A DNA stretch of 7,628 nucleotides, taken from assembly GCA_045599385.1 (NCBI GenBank), contig JAZRVW010000030.1, forward strand, positions 1 to 7,628, in the 5' to 3' direction. Made by a program: the position numbers and the translations under genes. Shown here piece by piece: positions 1-5,546 of the stretch. A model generated the notes under the pieces. The model did no database searches. It saw only the letters and a program-made list of their open reading frames with translations, and had not been told where the DNA came from. Position 1 is the stretch's first letter; every line of letters starts with the position of its first letter. The DNA comes from F23-B02 sp045599385 (lineage in GTDB: Bacteria > Bacillota > Clostridia > Oscillospirales > Oscillospiraceae).

Positions 1-1287
1 TATGACGCAATCGCCATCGTAAGCAGGCTTTTCAGAACGCAGTCGGGCAGGTCCATGGCGGACTGCGGAGACAGAAGGCTCATTTACGGCACGCTCTGCG
101 ATACGGAGGGCGCCCCGCTTGACCTTTGCCTCTGCACCGTCAGCCGGGCACCCAACAGCTACACCGGAGAGGACACCGCCGAGCTTCAGTGCCACGGCTC
201 CCCCACCGTTCTGCGAGCCGCACTTGACGCGATTTTTTCTCTGGGCGCACGTCAGGCGCTTCCCGGCGAATTTACAAAACGCGCCTTCCTGAACGGCAGA
301 ATGGACTTAACCTCTGCCGAGGCGGTTGCGGACATTATCGACGCGGAGACCGCCGAGGCCGCGAAAAACGCCGCAGGTCAGCTTGGCGGGGCAATTTCCT
401 GCAAAATCGACGGCATCTACAAAACGCTGACGGACATCTCCTGCCACTATCACGCGGTGCTTGACTATCCCGACGAGGATATTGAGGACTTTGTGCTTGC
501 GGGCTATGAAAATGAAATTTCCTCCGCAATTTCCGTTCTCCGCAGACTCTCCGACAGCTATGCTGGAGGAAAAATCATGCAGGGCGGAATTCCCGCCGCA
601 ATCATCGGACGTCCCAACGCTGGCAAAAGCTCGCTTCTCAACGCCGTTCTCGGCTATGACCGCGCCATTGTCACCGACATTCCCGGCACCACGCGCGATA
701 CCATCGAGGAAAAGCTCCGTCTGGGCGGAGTCCTTCTGCGTCTTACGGACACCGCAGGCATGCGCGATACCGAGGACGAAATAGAAAAGCTGGGCGTGGA
801 GCGCAGCAGAAGGGCCATGGAAAGCGCCGAGCTTGTGATTGCCGTAATCGACGGCAGCCGTGAGCTTGAAGAGGCAGACCTTGAAATTATCCGCCATGCC
901 GAAAAGGCGGCAAAGGCAATCATCGTCCTTTCAAAATCCGACCTGGGAAAGCTCTGCGTTCTTCCCGAAACGTCGCTTCCCATTGTGGAGATAAGCTCGG
1001 TTACGGGCGAAGGGCTTGAGGCTCTCGGGGCGAAAATCAGAGAGCTGTTCCCGCTGCCCGAGGTTCCCGCAGGCGAAATCCTCACCAACGCCCGTCAGGC
1101 AGAAGCTGTAAAGCGCGCGCTGGAGTTCATGCTTTCGGCAAGGAGCGCCATGGAGTCGGGCTGCACCCCCGACATCGTTCTGACGGAAACCGAGGGCGCA
1201 ATGCAGGCGCTGGGCGAGCTTACGGGCCGCACCGTACGCGAGGACGTCACAAACAGAATATTCGAGCGCTTCTGCGTAGGAAAATAA
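1..1287 (+). CDS. mnmE: tRNA modification GTPase MnmE (TrmE), 5'-truncated by window edge
   Basis: The frame is open from base 1 and gives 428 residues ending at TAA. The family is usually about 450-460 residues, so roughly 25 N-terminal residues lie outside the window. The ATG at 55 is not the start: the codons before it encode DAIAIVSRLF, which matches the conserved MnmE N-terminal region. In window numbering, the folate-binding N-domain and helical domain include GEFTKRAFLNGRMDL (89-103). An embedded G domain follows with G1 GRPNAGKS (203-210), G2 TTRD (230-233), G3 DTAG (250-253), G4 SKSD (311-314, where NKxD is usual) and a G5-like ISSVTGEG (331-338). The C-terminus is the hallmark FCVGK with its essential cysteine (C425). 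Family knowledge: with MnmG it installs the (carboxymethyl)aminomethyl group on wobble U34 of certain tRNAs in the cytoplasm. It ends in its own terminator and mnmG does not follow it. Confidence 0.97.
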   Translation, partial: YDAIAIVSRLFRTQSGRSMADCGDRRLIYGTLCDTEGAPLDLCLCTVSRAPNSYTGEDTAELQCHGSPTVLRAALDAIFSLGARQALPGEFTKRAFLNGRMDLTSAEAVADIIDAETAEAAKNAAGQLGGAISCKIDGIYKTLTDISCHYHAVLDYPDEDIEDFVLAGYENEISSAISVLRRLSDSYAGGKIMQGGIPAAIIGRPNAGKSSLLNAVLGYDRAIVTDIPGTTRDTIEEKLRLGGVLLRLTDTAGMRDTEDEIEKLGVERSRRAMESAELVIAVIDGSRELEEADLEIIRHAEKAAKAIIVLSKSDLGKLCVLPETSLPIVEISSVTGEGLEALGAKIRELFPLPEVPAGEILTNARQAEAVKRALEFMLSARSAMESGCTPDIVLTETEGAMQALGELTGRTVREDVTNRIFERFCVGK

Positions 1288-1311
1288 AAAGCACCCTCTG
1301 GGTGCTTTTTT
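1286..1311 (+). terminator. Rho-independent terminator of mnmE
   Basis: A perfect hairpin starts inside the mnmE stop codon. GCACCC (1291-1296) pairs with GGGTGC (1300-1305) around a TCT loop, flanked by A5 (1286-1290) and T6 (1306-1311), so the stem can extend to 11 bp. The T-run after the stem fits intrinsic termination of rightward transcription. The A-run on the other side means it could also stop leftward transcripts that escape the rpmB terminator. Confidence 0.9.
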
Positions 1312-1327
1312 GCATAACGGGACAACG

Positions 1328-1354
1328 AAAAAAGCTCGCCTTTAAGGCGAGCTT
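1328..1354 (-). terminator. Rho-independent terminator of rpmB
   Basis: The stem is AAGCTCGCC (1332-1340) with GGCGAGCTT (1346-1354) and a 5-base loop. Read on the minus strand, the 9-bp GC-rich stem is followed directly by a run of six T (the A-run at 1328-1333). This is a standard intrinsic terminator for rpmB, whose stop codon is about 21 bp upstream on that strand. Confidence 0.9.
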
Positions 1355-1375
1355 GTTTCGGGTAATATTAAGCTA

Positions 1376-1564
1376 TTACACAGCGCGGGTGACCTTGCCG
1401 CTGCGGAGGCAGCGGGTGCATGCGTAAACGTGCTTGGGGCTGCCGTCTACGATGGCCTTGACGCGCTTCACATTGGGCTTCCATGTACGGTTGGAACGTC
1501 TGTGGGAATGGGAAACCTGAATACCAAAGGCTACGCCCTTGTCGCAAAACTCACATTTTGCCAT
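1376..1564 (-). CDS. rpmB: Large-subunit ribosomal protein bL28, zinc-ribbon (C+) form
   Basis: This encodes 62 residues starting MAKCEFCDKG and ending SGKVTRAV, a normal length for bacterial L28. It is a 50S subunit protein. Family-typical segments are VSHSHRRSNRTWKPN (17-31), the VDG turn (39-41) and CTRCLRSGKV (49-58). Two CxxC pairs (C4/C7 and C49/C52) mark the zinc-binding form; bacteria that carry a second copy often have a cysteine-free paralogue. The frame stays open upstream to an ATG at 1648. The start at 1564 is chosen because conserved L28 sequence begins there, an AAGGAGGT site (1575-1582) lies 10 bases upstream of it, and the longer start would fall upstream of the predicted promoter -10 element. 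The gene is monocistronic: own promoter, own terminator, convergent with mnmE and divergent from hprK. Confidence 0.97.
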   Translation of the reverse strand: MAKCEFCDKGVAFGIQVSHSHRRSNRTWKPNVKRVKAIVDGSPKHVYACTRCLRSGKVTRAV

Positions 1565-1570
1565 AAGTTG

Positions 1571-1586
1571 AAGCACCTCCTTGCTT
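1571..1586 (-). promoter_or_regulatory. rpmB ribosome binding site inside a small hairpin
   Basis: On the rpmB mRNA the sequence AAGCA-AGGAGG-TGCTT is a perfect 5-bp inverted repeat with the six-base Shine-Dalgarno core AGGAGG as its loop. The core (1576-1581) fits the start codon at 1564 and decides that start. A 5-bp stem is weak, so the site may simply be displayed in an open loop. An effect on translation is inference only. Confidence 0.6.
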
Positions 1587-1594
1587 GTGTTTCG

Positions 1595-1611
1595 TGTCCG
1601 ATTTGCGGACA
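1595..1611 (-). promoter_or_regulatory. Stem-loop at predicted 5' end of the rpmB mRNA
   Basis: TGTCCG (1595-1600) and CGGACA (1606-1611) form a perfect 6-bp, GC-rich stem with a 5-base loop. The predicted rpmB transcription start lies near 1612-1614, so the stem would begin within a few bases of the 5' end. It has no T-run on either side, so it is not a terminator. A role in mRNA stability or in autoregulation is possible but not shown. Confidence 0.5.
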
Positions 1612-1619
1612 GCTTATTA

Positions 1620-1648
1620 ATAATAGCAGAATAAAACAGTAAATGCAA
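1620..1648 (-). promoter_or_regulatory. Promoter of rpmB
   Basis: On the minus strand, -35 TTGCAT (1643-1648) and -10 TATTAT (1620-1625) are separated by exactly 17 bp. The -10 matches sigma-A consensus at 5 of 6 positions; the -35 keeps only the TTG. Start of transcription is expected near 1612-1614, giving a leader of about 48 bases. The poor -35 may be offset by the A-tracts immediately upstream. Confidence 0.65.
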
Positions 1649-1649
1649 G

Positions 1650-1669
1650 CATTATTTTTACTTTTTTGT
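1650..1669 (-). promoter_or_regulatory. Possible UP element of the rpmB promoter
   Basis: Just upstream of the rpmB -35 box the minus strand carries two A-tracts, of 6 (1662-1667) and 5 bases (1655-1659), spaced 2 bp apart. Such A/T tracts bind the C-terminal domain of the RNA polymerase alpha subunit and are common at strong ribosomal promoters. The whole intergenic region is AT-rich, so this could be compositional. Confidence 0.4.
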
Positions 1670-1695
1670 AACTAAAATTCTGTGAGCAAAAATTG

Positions 1696-1723
1696 TTGCC
1701 AAATCCGTAAAATGTTATATAAT
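1696..1723 (+). promoter_or_regulatory. Promoter of the hprK-murB-rapZ-whiA-dnaE cluster
   Basis: TTGCCA (1696-1701, 5 of 6 to the -35 consensus) and TATAAT (1718-1723, perfect -10) are separated by 16 bp. This is the best sigma-A-type promoter seen upstream of a gene in the window. Transcription should start near 1730, leaving a leader of about 30 bases before the hprK start. The GGGAGGAG ribosome site (1745-1752) falls within that leader. Confidence 0.8.
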
Positions 1724-1739
1724 AATATAGATATATTAT
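1722..1739. repeat. Inverted repeat over the hprK transcription start region
   Basis: ATAATATA (1722-1729) and TATATTAT (1732-1739) are perfect inverted repeats around a 2-bp centre. The element overlaps the last bases of the -10 box and the expected start point, where a repressor operator could sit. It consists almost wholly of A and T in an AT-rich region, so chance occurrence is a serious alternative. Confidence 0.45.
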
Positions 1740-1761
1740 ACATTGGGAGGAGTATACGCTT

Positions 1762-2700
1762 ATGGCAAGCAAGTATTCCGTGAAGCTGAAAAACATAGTG
1801 GAGGAAAACAATCTCACGCCCCTGCACACCTCCGCAGACTACGAAACACGGCTTCTCACAACGGCTGACATAAACCGTCCCGCACTTCAGCTTGCGGGCT
1901 TCTATAATTACTTTGACCCCTCGCGTCTTCAGATAATGGGCAGAGTCGAAAGCACCTATCTTGAGCTTAAGACCGATGAGGAGCGCCGCAAATGCTTTGA
2001 GGACCTCATGCGCTGGGACATTTCCGCGCTGGTGCTGTGCCACGGCGCCGCCGTATTCCCCGAATGTGTCGAAATGGCGGAAAAATATGACCGCAACATT
2101 TTCCTCACCCCCGAGGACACCTCCGACTTTATGGCAAACGTCATAAGCTCCCTGCACGTTCACCTTGCACCCCGCACCACAATGCACGGTGTTCTTGTTG
2201 AGGTTCACGGCGAGGGTCTGCTCCTCACGGGCGATTCAGGCATAGGCAAAAGCGAAACCGCCCTTGAGCTGATTAAGCGCGGCCACCGTCTTATTGCCGA
2301 CGATGCCGTGGATATCCGCAAGGTCGGCAAGTCCTCGCTCATCGGAACCGCCCCCGAGCTCATAAGATATTACATGGAGCTGCGCGGCATCGGCGTTGTT
2401 GATGTGCGCCACATCTACGGCGTGGGCTCCGTCAAGCCCGAGGGACCCATTGACCTCGTTGTAAACATGGAGGTATGGGACGATGACAAGATGTATGACC
2501 GCCTGGGGCTCAGCGATGAGAACACCGAAATTCTCGGTGTTAAGGTTCCAAGCATCACTATTCCCGTGCGTCCCGGCAGAAATCTTGCGGTAATCCTTGA
2601 GCTTGCCGCCATGAACAACCGTCAGAAAAAGATGGGCTACAACGCGGCGGAAACCCTTGCCGCAAATCACGACTCCGCAATCGACGCGGGAACACTTTAA
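1762..2700 (+). CDS. hprK: HPr kinase/phosphorylase
   Basis: This 312-residue protein has the family's usual length. It phosphorylates Ser-46 of the phosphotransferase protein HPr with ATP (or pyrophosphate) and removes the phosphate by phosphorolysis, setting carbon catabolite repression in Gram-positive bacteria. The N-terminal domain covers about residues 1-130. The catalytic domain opens at MHGVLVEVHG with the conserved H142, followed by the Walker A motif GDSGIGKS (157-164) plus E165, HRLIADDAVDI (175-185), the HprK signature MELRGIGVVDV (205-215) and IPVRPGRNLAVILE (267-280) near the C-terminus. All key residues appear intact. The start is supported by GGGAGGAG 9 bases upstream. It is the first gene after the promoter at 1696-1723, and murB follows after 20 bp, so it probably heads the operon. 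No ptsH or crh gene lies in the window. Confidence 0.97.
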   Translation: MASKYSVKLKNIVEENNLTPLHTSADYETRLLTTADINRPALQLAGFYNYFDPSRLQIMGRVESTYLELKTDEERRKCFEDLMRWDISALVLCHGAAVFPECVEMAEKYDRNIFLTPEDTSDFMANVISSLHVHLAPRTTMHGVLVEVHGEGLLLTGDSGIGKSETALELIKRGHRLIADDAVDIRKVGKSSLIGTAPELIRYYMELRGIGVVDVRHIYGVGSVKPEGPIDLVVNMEVWDDDKMYDRLGLSDENTEILGVKVPSITIPVRPGRNLAVILELAAMNNRQKKMGYNAAETLAANHDSAIDAGTL

Positions 2701-2720
2701 ATCATCTAAGGAGATTAAAC

Positions 2721-3749
2721 ATGGAAAGTCTTGAAAACGCCATTGCAAAAATAAAGGAAGAAATGCCTCAGGTTGACCTGCGCGAGCATGAAAGCATGAA
2801 AAGTCACTGCTCCTTCAAGCTGGGCGGCGAGGTCCGTGTCTATATTGCACCCAAGGACGTATGGGATATGTCAAAGGTGTTCTATATTCTGCACTTCTTC
2901 GATGTGGCTCCTCTCATGGTGGGCAGATGCACAAACCTCATCATTCCCGAGGAGGGACTGGACATCTGCGTTGTCAGCACCGAAAATCTTCAGGATCTGC
3001 GCATGGGCGAAACGGAAAACACTATTTACGCCGAGGCAGGCGTGTCTCTTGCCCGTCTTGCCCAGTTTGCGCAGCAGAAGGGTCTTGCCGGACTTGAGTT
3101 CGCAAGCGGCATTCCCGGCTCTGTTGGCGGCGGCGTGCTCATGAACGCGGGTGCCTACGGCGGCGAAATGAAGGACGTTGTGGACAGCGTTGTCCTGTAC
3201 TACCTCACCGACCAGGCGCTTACGGAGGTCAAGGGCGAGGACGCAGGCTTTGCCTACCGTCACAGCAACTTTGAAAACGTTTCCTGCGCAATTCTCGGCG
3301 CTGTTTTCAAGCTCACCCCCGATGACCCCGAGGCAATCGCCGCGCGCATGAAGGAAATGAACGACAAGCGCCGTGACAAACAGCCTCTGGATATGCCCTC
3401 CGCAGGCAGCGCCTTCAAGCGCCCCGAAAACGGCTACGCGGCAGCATATATTGACCAGGCGGGACTCAAGGGCTATTCCGTGGGCGGCGCCCAGGTTTCC
3501 GAAAAGCACGCGGGCTTCGTTGTTAACACAGGCGACGCCACCTATGACGACGTTGTTGCCCTTATGGACCACGTGCGCCGTACGGTTTATGACAAATTCA
3601 AGGTGACTCTTATGCCCGAAATCAGAATCTACCCCAAGGGCATGATTCTTGTTGACAACTGGAAGCTCCAGAAGCGCAGCATAATGGACGCCATGGCCGA
3701 AACCGCAAAGCAGAAGGTTGAAGAAGCAAACAGCAACGGAGAAAACTGA
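2721..3749 (+). CDS. murB: UDP-N-acetylenolpyruvoylglucosamine reductase
   Basis: MurB reduces UDP-GlcNAc-enolpyruvate to UDP-MurNAc with NADPH and FAD, a committed cytoplasmic step of peptidoglycan synthesis. Visible motifs are SFKLGGE (31-37), the FAD-site segment GRCTNLII (68-75), GLEFASGIPGSVGGG (124-138) with MNAGAYGGE (141-149), YRHSNF (179-184) with the catalytic Arg180, QPLDMPSAGSAFKRP (221-235) with proton-donor Ser230, and PEIRIYP (299-305) with Glu300. The compact form without the long insert of E. coli MurB fits the type II enzyme. Two oddities: Cys70 stands where the usual GxG[ST]N motif has glycine, and about 37 charged, probably helical residues follow IRIYP where many homologues end. 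AAGGAG (2708-2713) sits 7 bases before the start. The stop TGA overlaps the rapZ start by one base. Confidence 0.96.
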   Translation: MESLENAIAKIKEEMPQVDLREHESMKSHCSFKLGGEVRVYIAPKDVWDMSKVFYILHFFDVAPLMVGRCTNLIIPEEGLDICVVSTENLQDLRMGETENTIYAEAGVSLARLAQFAQQKGLAGLEFASGIPGSVGGGVLMNAGAYGGEMKDVVDSVVLYYLTDQALTEVKGEDAGFAYRHSNFENVSCAILGAVFKLTPDDPEAIAARMKEMNDKRRDKQPLDMPSAGSAFKRPENGYAAAYIDQAGLKGYSVGGAQVSEKHAGFVVNTGDATYDDVVALMDHVRRTVYDKFKVTLMPEIRIYPKGMILVDNWKLQKRSIMDAMAETAKQKVEEANSNGEN

Positions 3750-4612
3750 TGGAATTTCTGATAATCACAGGTCTGTCGGGCGGCGGCAAGAGCCAGGCGG
3801 CAGACATAATCGAGGACCTTGCATTTTATTGCGTTGACAATATGCCCGCGGCGCTTATTCCCCGCTTTGCCGAGCTTTGCGCCGCAACCAAGGGCCGCTA
3901 TGAAAAAGTCGCGCTTGTTACCGACATGCGCGAGAAAAACGGCGTGCAGGAAATTTTCGATGCTCTGAAAACGCTGAAGGATATGGGCTTCGGCTACAAA
4001 ATTCTGTTCATGGAGGCCGAAGCGCCCGTAATAATCAAGCGCTACAAGGAGTCACGCCGTCCTCACCCTCTTTCCAAAAAGGGTGACTCAATCGCGGACT
4101 CCATCGCAAGAGAAAAGGGGCTGATGCAGCCCGTGCGCGATGCGGCGGACTACATCGTCAACACCTCCCATCTCACTCTCGGTCAGCTGCAGAACGAGCT
4201 TTACACGCTGTTTTCAGGCGACGTCAAGGAGCGCCCCATCACAGTAAACGTTATGTCCTTCGGCTTCAAATACGGCATTCCCATGGACGCAGACCTTGTT
4301 TTCGATGTGCGCTTCCTGCCGAACCCCTATTATATTGAGTCCATGCGTTCCCACTGCGGTCTTGATGAGGACGTGCGAGACTATGTTTTCAGCTTTCCCC
4401 AGACGAGTGAATTTATGGACAGGCTCACGGACTTAATCAAATTCCTGCTGCCCCAGTATATTGAAGAGGGCAAATACAGCCTCACAATCGGAATCGGCTG
4501 CACCGGCGGCCGCCACCGCAGCGTTGCAATTGCAACCGCACTCGGCAATGCCCTGAGCGAAGAGGGCATCAACGTTGCGGCTATTAACCGCGACCTCAAC
4601 AGAGGCGGCTGA
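3749..4612 (+). CDS. rapZ: RapZ/YvcJ-family nucleotide-binding protein
   Basis: This 287-residue protein is a normal full-length member. Motifs are Walker A GLSGGGKS (8-15), YCVDNMP (27-33), a DMR segment (59-61), RYKESRRPHPLSKKGD (98-113), FGFKYGIPMDADLVFDVRF (171-189) and the C-terminal IGCTGGRHRSVA (249-260). In E. coli RapZ binds small RNAs that control glucosamine-6-phosphate synthase and guides RNase E. The Gram-positive homologue YvcJ hydrolyses nucleotides, and its knockout affects competence in Bacillus. Which role applies here cannot be read from the sequence, although adjacency to murB fits an amino-sugar or wall link. The ATG overlaps the murB stop codon (TGATG), and GGAG (3738-3741) lies 7 bases upstream, so translation is likely coupled. 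whiA follows after 15 bp with no yvcK between. Confidence 0.95.
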   Translation: MEFLIITGLSGGGKSQAADIIEDLAFYCVDNMPAALIPRFAELCAATKGRYEKVALVTDMREKNGVQEIFDALKTLKDMGFGYKILFMEAEAPVIIKRYKESRRPHPLSKKGDSIADSIAREKGLMQPVRDAADYIVNTSHLTLGQLQNELYTLFSGDVKERPITVNVMSFGFKYGIPMDADLVFDVRFLPNPYYIESMRSHCGLDEDVRDYVFSFPQTSEFMDRLTDLIKFLLPQYIEEGKYSLTIGIGCTGGRHRSVAIATALGNALSEEGINVAAINRDLNRGG

Positions 4613-4627
4613 TTTTCGGAGAGAAAA

Positions 4628-5530
4628 ATGACCTTTTCCGCAGATGTAAAAAAAGAATTGTGCCAGCCTCGCATTGAGCGCAAATGCTGCGCTCTTGCCG
4701 AGGCTTACGGTGTTTTGCTGTACTGCCACAGCTTCAGCCCTGCGGAGATAAGGGTCGTCACCTCCTCCGATGCCTTTGCCGAGCGCCTGCCTTATCTTTT
4801 CAAAAAAGCCTTCGGCATTAAGTTTGACAGAGTTCCCGCCGAAGATGCAGGTGGCAAGCGGAGCTTTTACATCACCGACAGGGAAAAAATAAAAAGCATT
4901 TACGATGCCTTCGGAAGTGATGTGGGAACGCTGTCGCTGCATATAAACCTCGGAATAATCGAGGAGCCCTGCGACAGAGCGGCATTCCTGCGCGGAGCGT
5001 TTCTCGCGGGCGGAAGCATAACCGACCCCGAAAAGCGCTACCACATGGAGCTTGCCACCGCGCACTACAGCGTATCCCGCGAGGCAGTGTCCGTCATGCG
5101 CGAAATGGGCTTTGAGCCAAAGGAATCACAGCGCCGCGGAAACCACCTGCTGTACTTCAAAAGGGCCGATGAAATTGCCGATGTTCTGACCACCATCGGC
5201 GCCTCCTCCGCCTCCATGGCTCTCGTTGCGGCAAAAATCGAGAAGGAAATGAACAACGAAATCATGCGCAAGGTAAACTGCGATTCGGCAAACGCGGACA
5301 AGACCGTTGCCGCCGCCGCGGAGCAGATGGCGGCGATACGGCGCATTGAACGGGAATACGGTCTTGACATTCTGCCCGAGCCTCTGCAGGAGGCGGCACT
5401 TCTGAGAATCGCAAACCCCGAGGTGAGCCTCTCCGACCTTGCCAGACTTTCCTATCCCCCCGTCAGCAAAAGCTGTCTGTCGCACAGATTGAGAAAGATA
5501 ATTGAGTTTAAACCCGAAGGGGAAGAATAA
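4628..5530 (+). CDS. whiA: DNA-binding protein WhiA (sporulation/division regulator family)
   Basis: The protein has 300 residues, typical for WhiA. The N-terminal region starts MTFSADVKKELC and carries the conserved CC pair (20-21). A LAGLIDADG-homing-endonuclease-like domain follows, with FLRGAFLAGGSITDPEKRYH (120-139) and LLYFKRADEIADVL (174-187). This family lacks endonuclease activity. The conserved link VNCDSANADKTVAAA (216-230) leads to a C-terminal helix-turn-helix domain ending SLSDLARL and PPVSKSCLSHRLRKI (277-291). WhiA controls sporulation septation genes in Streptomyces and affects division and chromosome segregation in Bacillus, where its mode of action is less clear. The start is set by GGAGAG (4618-4623), a rather short 4 bases from the ATG. 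It lies 15 bp after rapZ and 16 bp before dnaE, so it is within the probable operon. Confidence 0.95.
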   Translation: MTFSADVKKELCQPRIERKCCALAEAYGVLLYCHSFSPAEIRVVTSSDAFAERLPYLFKKAFGIKFDRVPAEDAGGKRSFYITDREKIKSIYDAFGSDVGTLSLHINLGIIEEPCDRAAFLRGAFLAGGSITDPEKRYHMELATAHYSVSREAVSVMREMGFEPKESQRRGNHLLYFKRADEIADVLTTIGASSASMALVAAKIEKEMNNEIMRKVNCDSANADKTVAAAAEQMAAIRRIEREYGLDILPEPLQEAALLRIANPEVSLSDLARLSYPPVSKSCLSHRLRKIIEFKPEGEE

Positions 5531-5546
5531 AGAATCGAGATAAAAT

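Noticed and set aside
55..57. ATG as the start of mnmE
   Set aside because: The 18 in-frame codons before it encode conserved MnmE N-terminal sequence (DAIAIVSRLF), there is no ribosome site before it, and the frame is open to the edge. The real start lies outside the window.
120..139. Possible homing endonuclease suggested by the LAGLIDADG-like domain in the gene at 4628-5530
   Set aside because: Positions here are residue numbers in WhiA. The LAGLIDADG-like fold is a normal part of WhiA, which lacks nuclease activity; the conserved C-terminal helix-turn-helix and gene context confirm whiA.
1565..1648. N-terminally extended rpmB start at 1648 on the minus strand
   Set aside because: The extra residues do not resemble L28, and the upstream ATG falls at the -35 box of the predicted promoter. 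A strong ribosome site supports 1564.
1735..1767. Possible leftward promoter with TATAAT at 1735-1740 and TTGCCA at 1762-1767 on the minus strand
   Set aside because: The spacer would be 21-22 bp, too long for a sigma-A promoter, and the boxes overlap the palindrome and the hprK start codon. The 17-bp-spaced rpmB promoter fits better.
2871..3572. 233-codon antisense frame opposite murB (similar ones opposite mnmE, hprK, whiA and dnaE)
   Set aside because: These are shadow frames of clearly conserved genes, with no ribosome sites or recognisable domains.
4063..4086. Perfect 7-bp inverted repeat TCACCCT/AGGGTGA inside rapZ
   Set aside because: It encodes the conserved RRPHPLSKKGD segment and has no T-run after it, so protein constraint or chance is enough. 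It is not a credible internal terminator.
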